Below are positions 1 through 12,429 of a DNA stretch of 64,000 bases, one piece after another. How positions within the stretch are numbered: the first letter of the stretch is position 1; every line of letters starts with the position of its first letter. Made by a program: the position numbers and the translations under genes. Origin of the DNA: Stictocephala bisonia (taxonomy: Eukaryota > Arthropoda > Insecta > Hemiptera > Membracidae). The DNA lies in contig JAQJVL010000524.1 of the NCBI GenBank assembly GCA_035578905.1, positions 372,001 through 436,000 on the forward strand, read 5' to 3'. Below the pieces are notes generated by a model. That model was not told where the DNA came from, did no database searches, and saw nothing but the letters and a program-made list of their open reading frames with translations.

Positions 1-1234
1 ATCTTATTAGCTGTTTTTACGATTTTATAATGGTTTCAGTAAGCTATTAAAGCATTCTATCTGCTAATCCCGGAAATGAGTCTCTCAAGCTGTGCGTCGA
101 CCACAGAGTATGTTACAATACAGGGTTCTGTTGTACTTAGTGACCAAACCTTCCATACCTAAACTACACTTCAACTGACACTCAAGTCTGAGAAAGAACC
201 AAAATCAATAGAGCCCTACCACAATCTGGTCCTGATAATGAAGCATTGACATTCGGAAATATATTATTGACTTTAAATGATCCAGAATGTTCTGACTCCA
301 TTTGGGTTGTAGTACTGATAATTTTGAAGCTGTTGTAACTGGATTCAATCTGTGATTTTCTATTGGCTATAGATCTGTACAATGGAATTTAATTAATTTG
401 GAAAATCTTTAATTTTTAGCTGATGAGACAAAATTGCTTGATATTAATCTTGAATGAAAAAAACTTTCCCTGTGATAATGTGTTGCAGCCTACACAGGTT
501 TCGTAAAATGGCTCAAATCATTACGTTGGTGATTTGTAGTCTGGCTAGCTCTTCAAGTTTCTTGTATAATATCTGGATCGACGCCAATCAACGGCTGAGC
601 AACCGCTAATCATTTATTACTAATCTGGTTCCATTGATACTTTGGACGTTAACTGTCGCAGGGCTATCATTTAGTATTCGTCACAGGCGTATGAAACACG
701 CAATTTTTAACGCTTTCTATAATGGAACTTTCTTTTAACACTTGCCATTTAGAACCTCATATCCCCTAAAGGAGCGTCATTCCTAAGATAGTAATGGACA
801 TATTATTGGAAAATCTGAAAGTTTTTTGAAAAATGTTTCTGATATTTCGGTCGCAGGTAATCTGAACTGTGTTAGAAGTACAGACGTAAGCTTAAATTAA
901 ATAATATCAAATTTTGTTAATTTTTGCATTAGTTCTTTCCGACGAATTATATGTGCCTTAGGTTCTATTCTTAAATGAATAGTATAAATAATGAATAATT
1001 AAGTAGGTAGTATAATAAAATGTACGAAGATGGTATTTTTCCTGTTCTGTTTTAAACTTCGTCAACTATTCTCAGTCTTTTATCAACAGTACAGCTTATT
1101 GAATAAAAAAATGCCTCAACAAACACTCAACCTGTTTGTTCCCAGGTAAAAATTACAGGTTTTGGATGTACTAAAATATTTTTCCTGTGCGAAACGTAAC
1201 TTAAAAAACGTTCATATTCTCTTATCAGACGAAC
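1..1234. other. AT-rich DNA without recognisable gene
   Basis: Only short frames with no recognisable motif are present on either strand. I see no RNA gene, no strong repeat and no transposon protein. It lies immediately left of the 42-bp minisatellite. Confidence 0.6.
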
Positions 1235-1982
1235 GAACATGAATAGAACCGATGGTGGTTTCTTCAGCCATCCTTCGAACATGAACAGAACCGATGGTGG
1301 CTTCTTCAGCCATCCTTCGAACATGAACAGAACCGATGGTGGCTTCTTCAGCCATCCTTCGAACATGAACAGAACCGATGGTGGCTTCTTCAGCCATCCT
1401 TCGAACATGAACAGAACCGATGGTGGCTTCTTCAGCCATCCTTCGAACATGAGCAGAACCGATGGTGGCTTCTTCAGCCATCCTTCGAACATGAACAGAA
1501 CCGATGGTGGCTTCTTCAGCCATCCTTCGAACATGAACAGAACCGATGGTGGCTTCTTCAGCCATCCTTCGAACATGAACAGAACCGATGGTGGCTTCTT
1601 CAGCCTTCCTTCGAACATGAACAGAACCGATGGTGGCTTCTTCAGCCATCCTTCGAACATGAACAGAACCGATGGTGGCTTATTCAGCCATCCTTCGAAC
1701 ATGAGCAGAACCGATGGTGGTTTCTTCAACCATCCTTCGAACATGAGCAGAACCGATGGTGGCTTCTTCAGCCATCCTTCGAACATGAGCAGAACCGATG
1801 GTGGCTTCTTCAGCCATTCTTCGAACATGAACAGAACCGATGATAGATTTTTCAGCCATCTTACGAACACAACCGATTTGGCTTTTTCAGCCATCTTTTG
1901 GAACACAAACAGAACCGATGGTGGCTTCTTCAGCCATCCTTCTAATACCAACAGAACCTATCATGGATTATTCAGCCATCAT
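1235..1982. repeat. 42-bp minisatellite, about 18 copies
   Basis: The unit begins GAACATGAACAGAACCGATG and ends in GCCATCCTTC. Units start at 1235, 1277, 1319 and so on, nearly identical until about 1830. The last copies are diverged and one near 1870 is shortened to about 36 bp. Because 42 is divisible by three, the array yields long open frames on both strands (for example an MNRTDGGFFSHPSN repeat on plus). The same strand-symmetric openness, the absence of non-repeat coding flanks and the decayed right edge make a protein unlikely. A roughly 20-base core on the minus strand (GATGGCTGAAGAAGCCACC) resembles a motif in the repeat units at 24.5-27.4 kb. Confidence 0.93.
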
Positions 1983-2901
1983 TGAATGCATACACGACTA
2001 CTGATGGCTTGGTTACGACACTTTTATCATTATATTTCTTTGTTCAATATTAAACTTTGTTCATCATATTTTATCCCACTTTTATGTCCAAACGGTTCTT
2101 CGATTTTCTCGAGAATTTTCGTTAGTGGTGCAAATGATCATACAATTTTTTTTACGTGACAGTATGTTTTATTAAATTACATTTCTCATGTAAGATATTA
2201 GGTATTACAAATATTAACAATATTAACGCTTTCTCAGAATTAGTTATGAAAATTAGAGCACGAGGTAGAAATTAAATACTTATAAATGAACAAAACATTT
2301 CGTGACTGGAGACAGTCACTTAGTTGATCGATTTAGTAGCACGTGGACCCAAGTAGAGTTGAGTGCATTCGAGCATGTCGGACACGCACCCCTTCAGTGC
2401 CAGCTCTCGACCCCATGAATGATTTTTGTAATTTCCGTCCCACCCTCCCCTCTCGTGGGAAGTAATTACGATTTCACTTTGCCGTGACATAATTGCTACT
2501 TATCATTGATGACAAGCAAGGGGGTGAGTTAGAATTTTAATAAGCATTTGGTTTTGAAAATATGAATACCTGACATATGAATACGTTTTGTAAATATTAA
2601 TTTTTCTAGATTTCGTTATGGGTCTTGTGTTTATATTATAGAACTTAGGTAAACCATCCCATTCTTAAAAAGTAACACACAAGGCCATGAAATTCTATAT
2701 TTCAAATCCAAGACAAATGTTAGCTGTGGAGCGTTTTTTATAAACAAAAAATACACAACTCGGTTTCTGCCACAAATTAAAGATTTTGAGTAAAAGATGA
2801 CTTTTTATTTTCTTTATTATTATATTAGTATTAGTATATTTCTTTGCTTTAAAAACATTTTCCCACTAAAAAATAAATTGTAACATTTATCTCTCTCTTA
2901 T
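1983..2901. other. Non-coding AT-rich DNA
   Basis: No supported gene. A GC-richer patch at about 2295-2480 shows weak similarity to 21320-21480 (shared blocks around GCACGTG and TGCCAGCT), which suggests an old dispersed repeat. Confidence 0.45.
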
Positions 2902-3335
2902 GGGGTATCATACGCGGGGACTTGCTCGTGAGCATGATGATGGGCAAGCTTGTGGACTTCCTGACGGAACTATGACACTTGAGGACATGGTCGGCGGCTT
3001 TCTGATAAATAATAAGAGGATAATGGGAGATAGTCAAACGTTTGTCTTTTAAACTAGTTTTCTTTGTTCTTGTCCAGCATTTCCTTACTTTTTACACTTC
3101 ATAAACAATATTCAATCCTGTATAACAGTGTTAGTGCATTGTTCTCTCAAATATGATTTAATCTCATTAATAATAATTTATAGGACATTAGAAAAAACCG
3201 ATAAAATGAAAAACTAGGGGCTAATGTGTTAAACTGTACATGAAAAATAATTAAAACTATTTAAATACAGCAACAAAACAAGATAAAAAATGTAAACACA
3301 CATTAGTTTCTCATGCCACTGTCATAGGCAGAGAG

Positions 3336-3896
3336 AGTCGTGCAGAGCAACATTCAAAAACCTGAACTTGTTGACATTACCCTGCCTCTAAATTCTTGAA
3401 ACATATCTCTTTTTTAAATCAAAATGCGAGTCCATAAGAGGTTGCGACATACACTCTTATGAGACTAGAGGCAGGGGTAACTACCGAACTGGGAAACACA
3501 GGACGGTAGCTTACGAACGATTGCCCGCACAGGCAGGTTCAATTTGTCAACAAGTTGCCAAATTCAATCAAATCTGCTCCTACGCTGAAGGCGTTCAAAT
3601 CTCGTCTGAAGCAAGTGTTGATTGCAGAGGCATTCTACAGTTCGGACGAGTTTTTGGCAAATAACTGGGAGATCTAGTAAAATTGCAAGAGTAGGCTGGC
3701 TGAGTGGGAAACATTGTTTTTGAAAGAATGGGTGTGTGAATGCATGCTTATTGTATGTATGTATGAATGTGGATCTGGATGTAAGCGTGGATGAATAATT
3801 TTAGCTTAGTTTAAATATTTTATAGTAATGACGATTGCGATGCATTATACAAATGTAAAAATATGCAATAAAACATTTATTATTATTATTATTATT
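3336..3896 (+). pseudogene. 5'-truncated non-LTR retrotransposon 3' end (reverse transcriptase C-terminus, 3' UTR, ATT tail)
   Basis: Conceptual translation gives a recognisable non-LTR reverse transcriptase C-terminus. It contains CRATFKNLNLLTLPC, then YETRGRGNYRTGKHRT, then NKLPNSIKSAPTLKAFKSRL and a terminal AFYSSDEFLANNWEI before the TAG at about 3674-3676. Family members commonly end with an FNKLP...FKxxLK...AFYSxDEFL pattern. The copy is dead: an in-frame TAA lies near 3384, and the frame shifts near 3552 and again near 3335. After the stop comes a 3' UTR of about 200 bp with AATAAA at about 3868 and an (ATT)n tail ending near 3896, the expected retroposed 3' end. Nothing upstream of the C-terminus is recognisable, as expected for 5' truncation. 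Confidence 0.8.
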
Positions 3897-4084
3897 AAAC
3901 ACGATAAACAGTGTGGCAGCGCTTTCAGGGACATGGACGCGCGCACGTGCAGTACGTTAAGTTGACGTGGACTTGCTGATACGCGCGGACATGCTCGTGG
4001 GCAAGTCCCAAATATCAAACCGATCGGATGTTCGTTAGCAAGTCCACATCAACATGTCTACGTCAGCAAACCCCTATAACACGT

Positions 4085-4440
4085 GAGGACATGCTCGTGA
4101 GCACGCTGATGTGGATATGCTCGTGAGCACGCTGATGTGGACATGCTCGTGAGCACGCTGATGTGGACATGCTCGTGAGTACGCTGATGTGGACAAGCTC
4201 GTGAGCACGCTGATGTGGACATGCTCGTGAGCACGCTGATGTGGACAGGCTCGTGAGCATGCTGATGTGAACATGCTCGTGAGCACGCTGATGTGGACAT
4301 GCTCGTGAGCACGCTGATGTGGACATGCTCGTGAGCACGCTGATGTGGACATGCTCGTGAGCACGCTGATGTGGACATGCTCGTGAGCACGCTGATGTGG
4401 ACATGCTCGTGAGCACGCTGATGTGGTCATGCTCGTGAGT
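4085..4440. repeat. 26-bp tandem array, about 14 copies
   Basis: The unit is GCTGATGTGGACATGCTCGT followed by GAGCAC, repeated with very few substitutions. The period is not a multiple of three, but three periods make 26 codons, which produces long minus-strand frames in all phases that are not genes. The unit contains the GGACATGCTCGTGAGCA core found in the flanking terminal inverted repeats and in the block at 3973-4009, so the array probably expanded from transposon end sequence. Confidence 0.93.
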
Positions 4441-4908
4441 AAGTCCTCGCGTGTAATACCCCCTTTATAGCATCATATGTTTAGATTACAATAAAATTGT
4501 TGCAAATGCTAATATACTAATTTGGGGGTTTTGTTAAGTAAAGTTCTTCTACTATAGCCATATACATACAGTAATCATAAACTTAATTTCCTGTTGACTC
4601 AATTTTCTTCATTAGAAAATATTTGTTTATTGTCTGCTGCCCTAAGAATTTATTATAAAATTTACACGCTTTGTTGCGGCCACTCCTTTTGCAAAAACTA
4701 ACTAGGGACTTGTGTCCATCGTGTCTGACTTAAATTGAACTTTAAAATTGTAATATATTGGTGGGTTTCCTGTTCCTAAAATATAAGACTTCTATGTTTT
4801 AAATTCGCTTATTTTGTTCACTTTTGAGGTTATGTAAGTGTCCATGTTCAAATTAAACAACGTCACGTAAGTAGTAGCGAGTATAATTTCCAGTTCTCAT
4901 ATAACATT

Positions 4909-5028
4909 TGTTGATGCATTATGTGATTTTTGATAGGTATATAATATTTGGAGATTACCAATGCTTCAGTGTTTAGGAAACAAAAACAACGTTTCGATAC
5001 GTATAACAAACTCCTTCGTCTTCAGGCA
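4909..5028 (-). repeat. Dispersed repeat with CTGAAGACG...GAAACGTT module
   Basis: Read on the minus strand, CCTGAAGACGAAGG is followed about 20 bases later by ATCGAAACGTTG and then by TTTCCTAAACACTGAAGCAT. The same arrangement occurs twice, in opposite orientations, at 29717-30007. The pattern CTGANGA, hairpin arms, GAAA resembles the hammerhead-like terminal modules of Penelope-like elements. This copy is a solitary arm with degraded pairing. Confidence 0.5.
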
Positions 5029-7481
5029 TACTTACCTTTATTTGCTTTGATACATTTTTCAGTAAAAAGTAAAAGACCAATTCCATAAGTTTTAGATTGA
5101 AAAAAGTGTGTTGTTTTAAAGAGTTAGTTGACTCTTAATTTCAAGCTTGCAATAAGAGAAAAAAAATTCCAACAAAACATTCTAAATTCGCCAAAAAAAA
5201 TTACTTTACTAGTTTAAATTACTTTATTTTAAATTGAACTGAATGCATTTTTAATTTAACTGCAATTAAAAAATAAATTTAAAAATAAATAATTAGTTTT
5301 ATTCTTATATCAAAATTTCAGTTAAACTAACTAGACCATAGTTTTGTAATTTTTTATTAGTGAGGGGAGATGCAGTGAAATGGTTTCTATTAATTAAATT
5401 TAAGCTATTGAACCTGAGTTTAAATAAATATATTTTTTAATAATTATTTTTATTCTAATACAAACATTTCCGTTGAACTTACCGGGCCAGATTTGTTTGA
5501 TTATTAATGTGTTTTACTAGCAAGACGATACGCCTTCAAATAATACTATCATTTGAATAACAACTTTTGTGGGAATTAATCTTTTACATTCTTCAAACAA
5601 ATTCTAGTAAATTTTACTTAATTTAGTTAGTTGCAGATTTTATGTTCTTGATAGTTACAAAATCTTTTTGATGGCCATTAATTGTTAAAAGTATGTTAAT
5701 AATTTGATACTTGATAACAAACAAATAAGTCATATCGGTTTGTAGATTTAATTCACTTTTTTGCTCAGGTAGTTGTTTTTATGACTGACTATTGCTTATG
5801 TATTCAAGGAGTGTTTAAGACCTTCAAGAGGACCCGAGGAACTCTTTGTTAAGCTTCTTAAGCCGCTAAGCCCGGATCTTTCGTCTGGAAAGCGCGTTTT
5901 AACACTGAGCGAGTTTGATAATCTGTTTATCAACAATATAACTTGACGCTTGTTTGTTGTGATAGTTTGTTAAGATATTATTTATTTACTATTAAAATTA
6001 TTGAACTTAATAGGTTTGTTATTAACTTTTCTTTTATTTGATACTTGGCAATTTTTAAGACAGATCACTTCTGTTAAAATGGATGTCAACGTGTTTTCAA
6101 AACATTTAATAATTAAGATATGGCGTGTATACAATATATTTAGGCGTAGAACATTTTTCATTCAATCTGTGTGATTGTTAAAAATTAATTTCTTTTTAAA
6201 ACCAAATAACTTTACTTGAAAGTAGAGTTAAACAATAGCAAATTATGTTGTATTTATTTACAATAATATGAGATAGAAAGTTGTCAAGGAACCTTCAAAC
6301 AGCGAGTAACACAATAAACCTGATCTGCCGGATGTTTGAGTAACAATGTTAAACTACCTGGTCCAACAAAGTAACAAAGACAACTGAGGAATATTTACAT
6401 TCTAATTTGTTTAGTTGTTGCAAACTTTCTGATTGAACAACCATTAACTTTATAAACCATAAAAGAATTCTTTATTTTCTGTTGCTAAGGAAAATTGAAT
6501 GAAATTATGTTGAACAAAACGTTTAACTTTATAATTTCCGGAATTTTTAAACTTGTGAAATTGAATTCCTCTATCAAATTTAGGTGGATCTAACAATATT
6601 TTTACTTTACACCTATTATTTTCAATAATATCAATAATACATTTATCACCAAAGTATAGTTATTATAATCTTAATATAAAATCCAAAAAAATATGTAATC
6701 ACCTATCACAAAATCTCCTAACAACACACTTTTAAGAAATTTGGAGGAAACTTCCCTTTTTTATCCTAGAGACCCACTTAGAAAGTATTTATTGTAATTC
6801 AATTCTTAAAGGGAAGAACTACCCTCGACGTTACTGACTTTAATTTAATTATTTATTTCAAACTTCTGATACATAAAATCATAAACATAACACAAGAGCT
6901 TGGTTAATTTGGTTTTCATTGTAAAATATTTAAAAGGAAATTTCTACTAACTCTGGCATGATTGCACTACGTTGCATACCCCTAAAGTAGGTTTATAGAG
7001 CTTTGTAGACTCTAGAACTTTGTTATCTAAGATAACGATAGCAAGCTGAGCTTTTATATTGATGTGATGGTTTAGAGAGAATCACAGAGGGAAGGGTATG
7101 TAAGCGTAGAGAACCACTTCGTAGCGAAGCAGTGACTGACGGCTGGTAAGTGTATAATTGAAAAAACATAATAATTCATGCATGATAGTTTATTATATAA
7201 GGCGAATAATAGGGTGGTCCCCTGTTTGGGAATATTTTATGGATGTTCATTTTAGTTGAGTTAAATTTCGTTGCTAAATTGTAATAGTTTGAACTGAATC
7301 TCTAATAGATTCATACGTTGTATAATTAATAAATAGGAGTAAGTTTGTAATAATCATTAAGTGATAGCGTACTCTCAATGTTTTCTTAACTGAATAAATT
7401 TTTTTAATATGTTAATTGACTTACAATAAAAGTATATTCTTACTTTTAATTGTTAATTCTATGAGCATATTATACGTAAGT
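5029..7481. other. AT-rich intergenic DNA
   Basis: No frame with recognisable protein motifs. A repeat fragment related to 56790-56911 sits at 6290-6440 and is listed separately. Otherwise I see only AT-rich unique-looking sequence. Confidence 0.5.
6290..6440 (+). repeat. Dispersed repeat fragment (copy 1; partner at 56790-56911)
   Basis: Both loci contain a GTTAAAxTxCxTGxTCCAACAA block followed by GCAACAAAG or GTAACAAAG and, about 80 bases further on, a CTTTCTGATTGAA block. Sharing of the same ordered blocks at two distant sites indicates an old interspersed repeat. Family unknown. Confidence 0.4.
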
Positions 7482-10250
7482 ATATACACTATAAGTGAAC
7501 CAGGCAAGTACCACCTGCAGGAGGGTAGCCTCTGTTGTATACAGAATAGAATAGAATAGAAGTGAACAAGGCAAGTGCCACTTGCAGGAGGGTAACCTCT
7601 GTTGTATACACTATAAGTGAACCAGGCAAGTACCACCTGCAAGAGGGTAGCCTCTGTTGTATACACTATAAGTGAACAAGGCAAGTGCCACTTGCAGGAG
7701 GGTAGCCTCTGTTGTATACACTAGAAGTGAACAAGGCAAGTACCACCTGCAGGAGGGTAGCCTCTGTTATATACACTATAAGTGAACAAGGCAAGTACCA
7801 CCTGCAGGAGGGTAGCCTCTGTTATATACACTATAAGTGAACAAGGCAAGTACCACCTGCAGGAGGGTAGCCTCTGTTATATACACTATAAGTGAACAAG
7901 GCAAGTGCCACTTGCAGGAGGGCAGCCTCTGTTGTATACACTATAAGTGAACAAGGCAAGTACCACCTGTAGGAGGGTAGCCTCTGTTATATACACTATA
8001 AGTGAACAGGGCAAGTACCACCTGCAGGAGGGCAGCCTCTGTTATATACACTATAAGTGAACAAGGCAAGTACCACCTGCAGGAGGGTAGCCTCTGTTAT
8101 ATACACTATAAGTGAACAAGGCAAGTGCCACTTGCAGGAGGGTAACCTTTGTTGTATACACTATAAGTGAACAAGGCAAGTACCACTTGCAGGAGGGTAG
8201 CCTCTGTTGTATACACTATAAGTGAACCAGGCAAGTACCACCTGCAGGAGGGTAGCCTCTGTTGTATACACTAGAAGTGATCAAGGCAAGTACCACCTGC
8301 AGGAGGGTAACCACTGTTGTATACACTAGAAGTGAACTAGGCAAGTACCACCTGCAGGAGGGTAGCCACTGTTGTATACACTATAAGTGAACTAGGCAAG
8401 TACCACCTGCAGGAGGGTAGCCACTGTTGTATACACTAGAAGTGAACTAGGCAAGTACCACCTGCAGGAGGGTAGCCACTGTTGTATACACTATAAGTGA
8501 ACTAGGCAAGTACCACCTGCAGGAGGGTAACCACTATTGTATACAATAGAAGTGAACTAGGCAAGTACCACCTGCAGGAGGGTAGCCACTGTTGTATACA
8601 TTAGAAGTGATCAAGGCAAGTACCACCTGCAGGAGGGTAACCACTGTTGTATACACTAGAAGTCAACCACGCAAGTACCACCTGCAGGAGAGTAGCCACT
8701 GTTGTATACACTAGAAGTGAACCAGGCAAGTATCACCTGCAGGAGGGTAGCCACTGTTGTATACACTAGAAGTGAACTAGGCAAGTACCACCTGCAGGAG
8801 GGTAGCCACTGTTGTATACACTAGAAGTGAACTAGGCAAGTACCACCTGCAGGAGGGTAGCCACTGTTGTATACACTAGAAGTGAACCAGGCAAATACCA
8901 CCTGCAGGAGGGTAGCCTCTGTTGTATACAGAATAGAATAGAATAGAATAGAAGTGAACAAGGCAAGTGCCACTTGCAGGAGGGTAACCTCTGTTGTATA
9001 CACTATAAGTGAACCAGGCAAGTACCACCTGCAGGAGGGTAGCCTCTGTTGTATACACTATAAGTGAACAAGGCAAGTGCCACTTGCAGGAGGGTAGCCT
9101 CTGTTGTATACACTAGAAGTGAACAAGGCAAGTACCACCTGCAGGAGGGTAGCCTCTGTTATATACACTAGAAGTGAACAAGGCAAGTACCACCTGCAGG
9201 AGGGTAGCCTCTGTTATATACCCTATAAGTGAACAAGGCAAGTACCACCTGCAGGAGGGTAGCCTCTGTTATATACACTATAAGTGAACAAGGCAAGTGC
9301 CACTTGCAGGAGGGCAGCCTCTGTTGTATACACTATAAGTGAACAAGGCAAGTACCACCTGCAGGAGGGTAGCCTCTGTTATATACACTATAAGTGAACA
9401 GGGCAAGTACCACCTGCAGGAGGGCAGCCTCTGTTATATACACTATAAGTGAACAAGGCAAGTACCACCTGCAGGAGGGTAGCCTCTGTTATATACACTA
9501 TAAGTGAACTAGGCAAGTACCACCTGCAGGAGGGTAGCCACTGTTGTATACACTAGAAGTGAACTAGGCAAGTACCACCTGCAGGAGGGTAGCCACTGTT
9601 GTATACACTATAAGTGAACTAGGCAAGTACCACCTGCAGGAGGGTAACCACTATTGTATACAATAGAAGTGAACTAGGCAAGTACCACCTGCAGGAGGGT
9701 AGCCACTGTTGTATACATTAGAAGTGATCAAGGCAAGTACCACCTGCAGGAGGGTAACCACTGTTGTATACACTAGAAGTCAACCACGCAAGTACCACCT
9801 GCAGGAGAGTAGCCACTGTTGTATACACTAGAAGTGAACCAGGCAAGTATCACCTGCAGGAGAGTAGCCACTGTTGTATACACTAGAAGGGAACCAGGCA
9901 AGTACAACCTGCAGGAGGGTAGCCACTGATGTATACACTAGAAGTGAACCAGGCAAATACCACCTGCAGGAGGGTAGCCACTGTTGTATACACTATAAGT
10001 GAACCAGGCAAGTACCACCTGCAGGAGGGTAGCCACTGTTGTATACACTAGAAGTGAACTAGGCAAGTACCACCTGCAGGAGGGTAGCCACTGTTGTATA
10101 CACTAGAAGTGAACTAGGCAAGTACCACCTGCAGGAGGGTAGCCACTGTTGTATACACTAGAAGTGAACCAGGCAAATACCACCTGCAGGAGGGTAGCCA
10201 CTGTTGTATACACTAGAAGTGAACCAGGCAAATACCACCTGCAGGAGGGC
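7482..10250. repeat. 55-bp minisatellite, about 50 copies, with higher-order structure
   Basis: The consensus unit runs TATACACTATAAGTGAACCA, GGCAAGTACCACCTGCAGGA, GGGTAGCCTCTGTTG; most units carry a PstI-type CTGCAG. There are two monomer classes, one with CCTCTGTT and ACTATAAG, the other with CCACTGTTG and ACTAGAAG or AACTAGG. An expanded GAATA run interrupts the array at 7543-7560 (three copies) and again at 8931-8952 (four copies). The same ordered series of variants follows each, so a block of about 1.39 kb was duplicated. The second block has lost about five units, judged from the CCACTATTG marker at 8531 versus 9648. No coding potential is implied. Confidence 0.95.
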
Positions 10251-11843
10251 GATTGCTGCCACCGATGTCTCAGTGAGTTAAAGGTTCGCTGGTATTTTGT
10301 CCATTTGGGGAGTCCTAAGACACCCACTTCTTAACAAAATTAGATCCATGATAGCTCTCATACTTCAAAATTTAAAACTAAATGTCAATGAAGGAGTTCA
10401 TGGCTTGGCCAATGGCAATGGAGCAAGACGAATGTATATGATAGCTGTTGAGGGAGATACAAAAGCAAGAACAATAATTATTGTTTTACAATAAATCTGA
10501 TTTGAAACCAATATTAATCAACCGTTTCAATTGAACGGAGATTAAAGAAAAATGTATCAACTAATTATGGTGTATTATAAGAAAAAATATGACTTGAACA
10601 TCAACCTAAATGGCCTCATGATTGTCACTTAGAAGAACAGTTCCAAATGGTTTATTCATTTCTGTAAACAATTTGTCATATCACCAAAAAATGTCTTAAA
10701 AGATTCTAATAAAATTTTTAAGACATCAATTAGATTCAAACATATAATACACATTGAAATTTTAACTTCCTCTACAGAAGGAATTATTTCCAAATTTTAA
10801 ATTTAGATGAAATACATACACGAATTAAATTATGTATGTATTTTTTGTATCTATATTTAGAAAGTTCTTTAGTAACGGAAAAGGTTTGTTACGGGGATTA
10901 TAACATTTTTGTATAGTGGTTAGGCACACTCATAATAAAGAACATTTGCAAGACTTTCTGAAAATTTAAATTTCTTGAAAGCGAAGATCTCATTTCTTAA
11001 AAAAAGGCATGTAACTTCTAATGTTTTCTTTACGCCTATAACTCTGCCACTACCAAGGTTTTTTCGTAAAATAATTTTAAGTTTAAAAACAGATATGCAG
11101 CCCATGTAACTTAGCTTTATTCGCTTTAGTTTTATAAAGACATTACTGTAATAGCCTTTAGCACTCTTTATTGTTGTTAGCATATTTCTTTATTCCTCTC
11201 AGCTGTATAAGTGATAGCAGGGCTGGGTTAGCAGGGCTATCAAGTTAACGAACTTGAGGCGGAATACTAAGTCCGCTTCGTGACTTGCAAGTACCGCGGT
11301 CATTAATGTGACATCACGTAAATAATCTGGATATTAAATATATGCTTAACACATTTAAGAATCTCTAAGCCAACAATCATGGAGTAAAGTAAATTTGATT
11401 TTTCTAAATAACCTGCATTTAGCGCAACAAATGATTGAAGAGACTATGTGAATCCTACAGACAGTTTCTCTCGTCAATATAGCTCTGTAAATAGAGTCTG
11501 GTCCACTATTGTCTTATTTTTTATATTCTAAATCGTATATAGATCCTATTTCCATTACCCCCTTCCCCCCGGACCTCTGTGGCACAACAAGTGTCCGCGG
11601 TCGACTGTGGCGGACATAGGCTATGTGTGTATTAAACCTATACTTTGTTATATGTTATTCTGGTATATCTTAAATTCTTGTAATGGCTTTAATTATATTT
11701 TCTGTGTGACGTTTTCTTTTAAGATATATTATACCAGATTTATATTGGTTTGTTTGGGGAGTAAAAGTACAATTTCATCTTTCCAGAAATTAAATTAATT
11801 TATCGTTAAATTACAATATTAAAATAATTTATTCGGCAACATT

Positions 11844-11849
<6 letters not shown>
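10251..11849. other. Non-coding AT-rich DNA
   Basis: No supported gene or RNA. Short frames here (for example minus 10920-11183) show no recognisable motif and match the background composition. Confidence 0.5.

Positions 11850-11908
<59 letters not shown>
11850..11908. repeat. (AT)n microsatellite
   Basis: About 29 AT dinucleotides without interruption. Confidence 0.97.
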
Positions 11909-11913
<5 letters not shown>

Positions 11914-12074
11914 ATGAGGGAACAGTTAGGATATAAGAAGTAGAAAAGAGAGGAGTGGGGGGGGGGTGGCAATCACAGCGTAGCATTTGGGTGCGCATGC
12001 GCGTCAAGGTCAATTATGAGAGTCAGCCGCGTCTATCATCTGGACTGTTCTATAAAATCAGTTATGTTGTGGCA

Positions 12075-12165
12075 TATATAGTATAAATTTGTTATAGTGT
12101 ATATATGAAATAATGCATTTGTTATAGTGTATTTATGAAATATTGCATTTGTTGTAGTATAAAGT
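12075..12165. repeat. Short 30-bp tandem repeat, three copies
   Basis: Unit approximately GCATTTGTTATAGTGTATAT followed by ATGAAATAAT, three times with a few substitutions. Confidence 0.7.
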
Positions 12166-12429
12166 AGGGAAATTTGGGAATACTGTGGGAAATTAGTGGA
12201 GGGAAAATTCCCATAAGGTTGGTAGGACTGAGGACCCGAAGGTGGCCGCCATCTTGAATCCGAGAGCCGAAGATGCCCGAGATTGAGTCTATTACTGTTA
12301 TATTTTCCCTACTAAGCTCGTTGAAGAAATAATAACTACCTTTAGATTACTCTATAAGTATGCATAACTCCGCCACTATAATTTTAAAGCACCAATTAAA
12401 CCAGACTAACCCTAAGGCATTGATATGTA

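Larger units (their letters stand above)
2902..4462. mobile_element. TIR-bounded element, about 1.56 kb, with 36-bp terminal inverted repeats
   Basis: The left end (2902-2937, beginning GGGGTATCATACGCGGGGAC) and the reverse complement of the right end (4427-4462, beginning GGGGTATTACACGCGAGGAC) match at 30 of 36 positions, and all six differences are transitions. A possible TTAT flanks both sides (2898-2901 and 4465-4468). The interior has a dead non-LTR retroelement 3' end (3336-3896), a second TIR-like block at about 3973-4009, and the 26-bp tandem array. No transposase is visible, so it is non-autonomous or only a composite of two inverted copies of one motif. The superfamily is not assigned. 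Confidence 0.55.

Noticed and set aside
1127..1985. Open frames of 145-274 codons over the 42-bp repeat
   Set aside because: Periodicity divisible by three opens frames on both strands; no non-repeat domain, and the flanks are non-coding.
4058..4430. Three overlapping minus-strand frames of about 115 codons
   Set aside because: The 26-bp repeat gives the same peptide in all three phases, the mark of a tandem array and not a gene.
1235..10250. CRISPR-like array
   Set aside because: Units are contiguous tandem repeats without unique spacers, and the DNA is eukaryotic.
12238..12260. YY1-type site (minus-strand CAAGATGGCGGCCACC)
   Set aside because: Matches the YY1 consensus, but there is no gene nearby and such strings also occur in repeats; insufficient to call a regulatory element.
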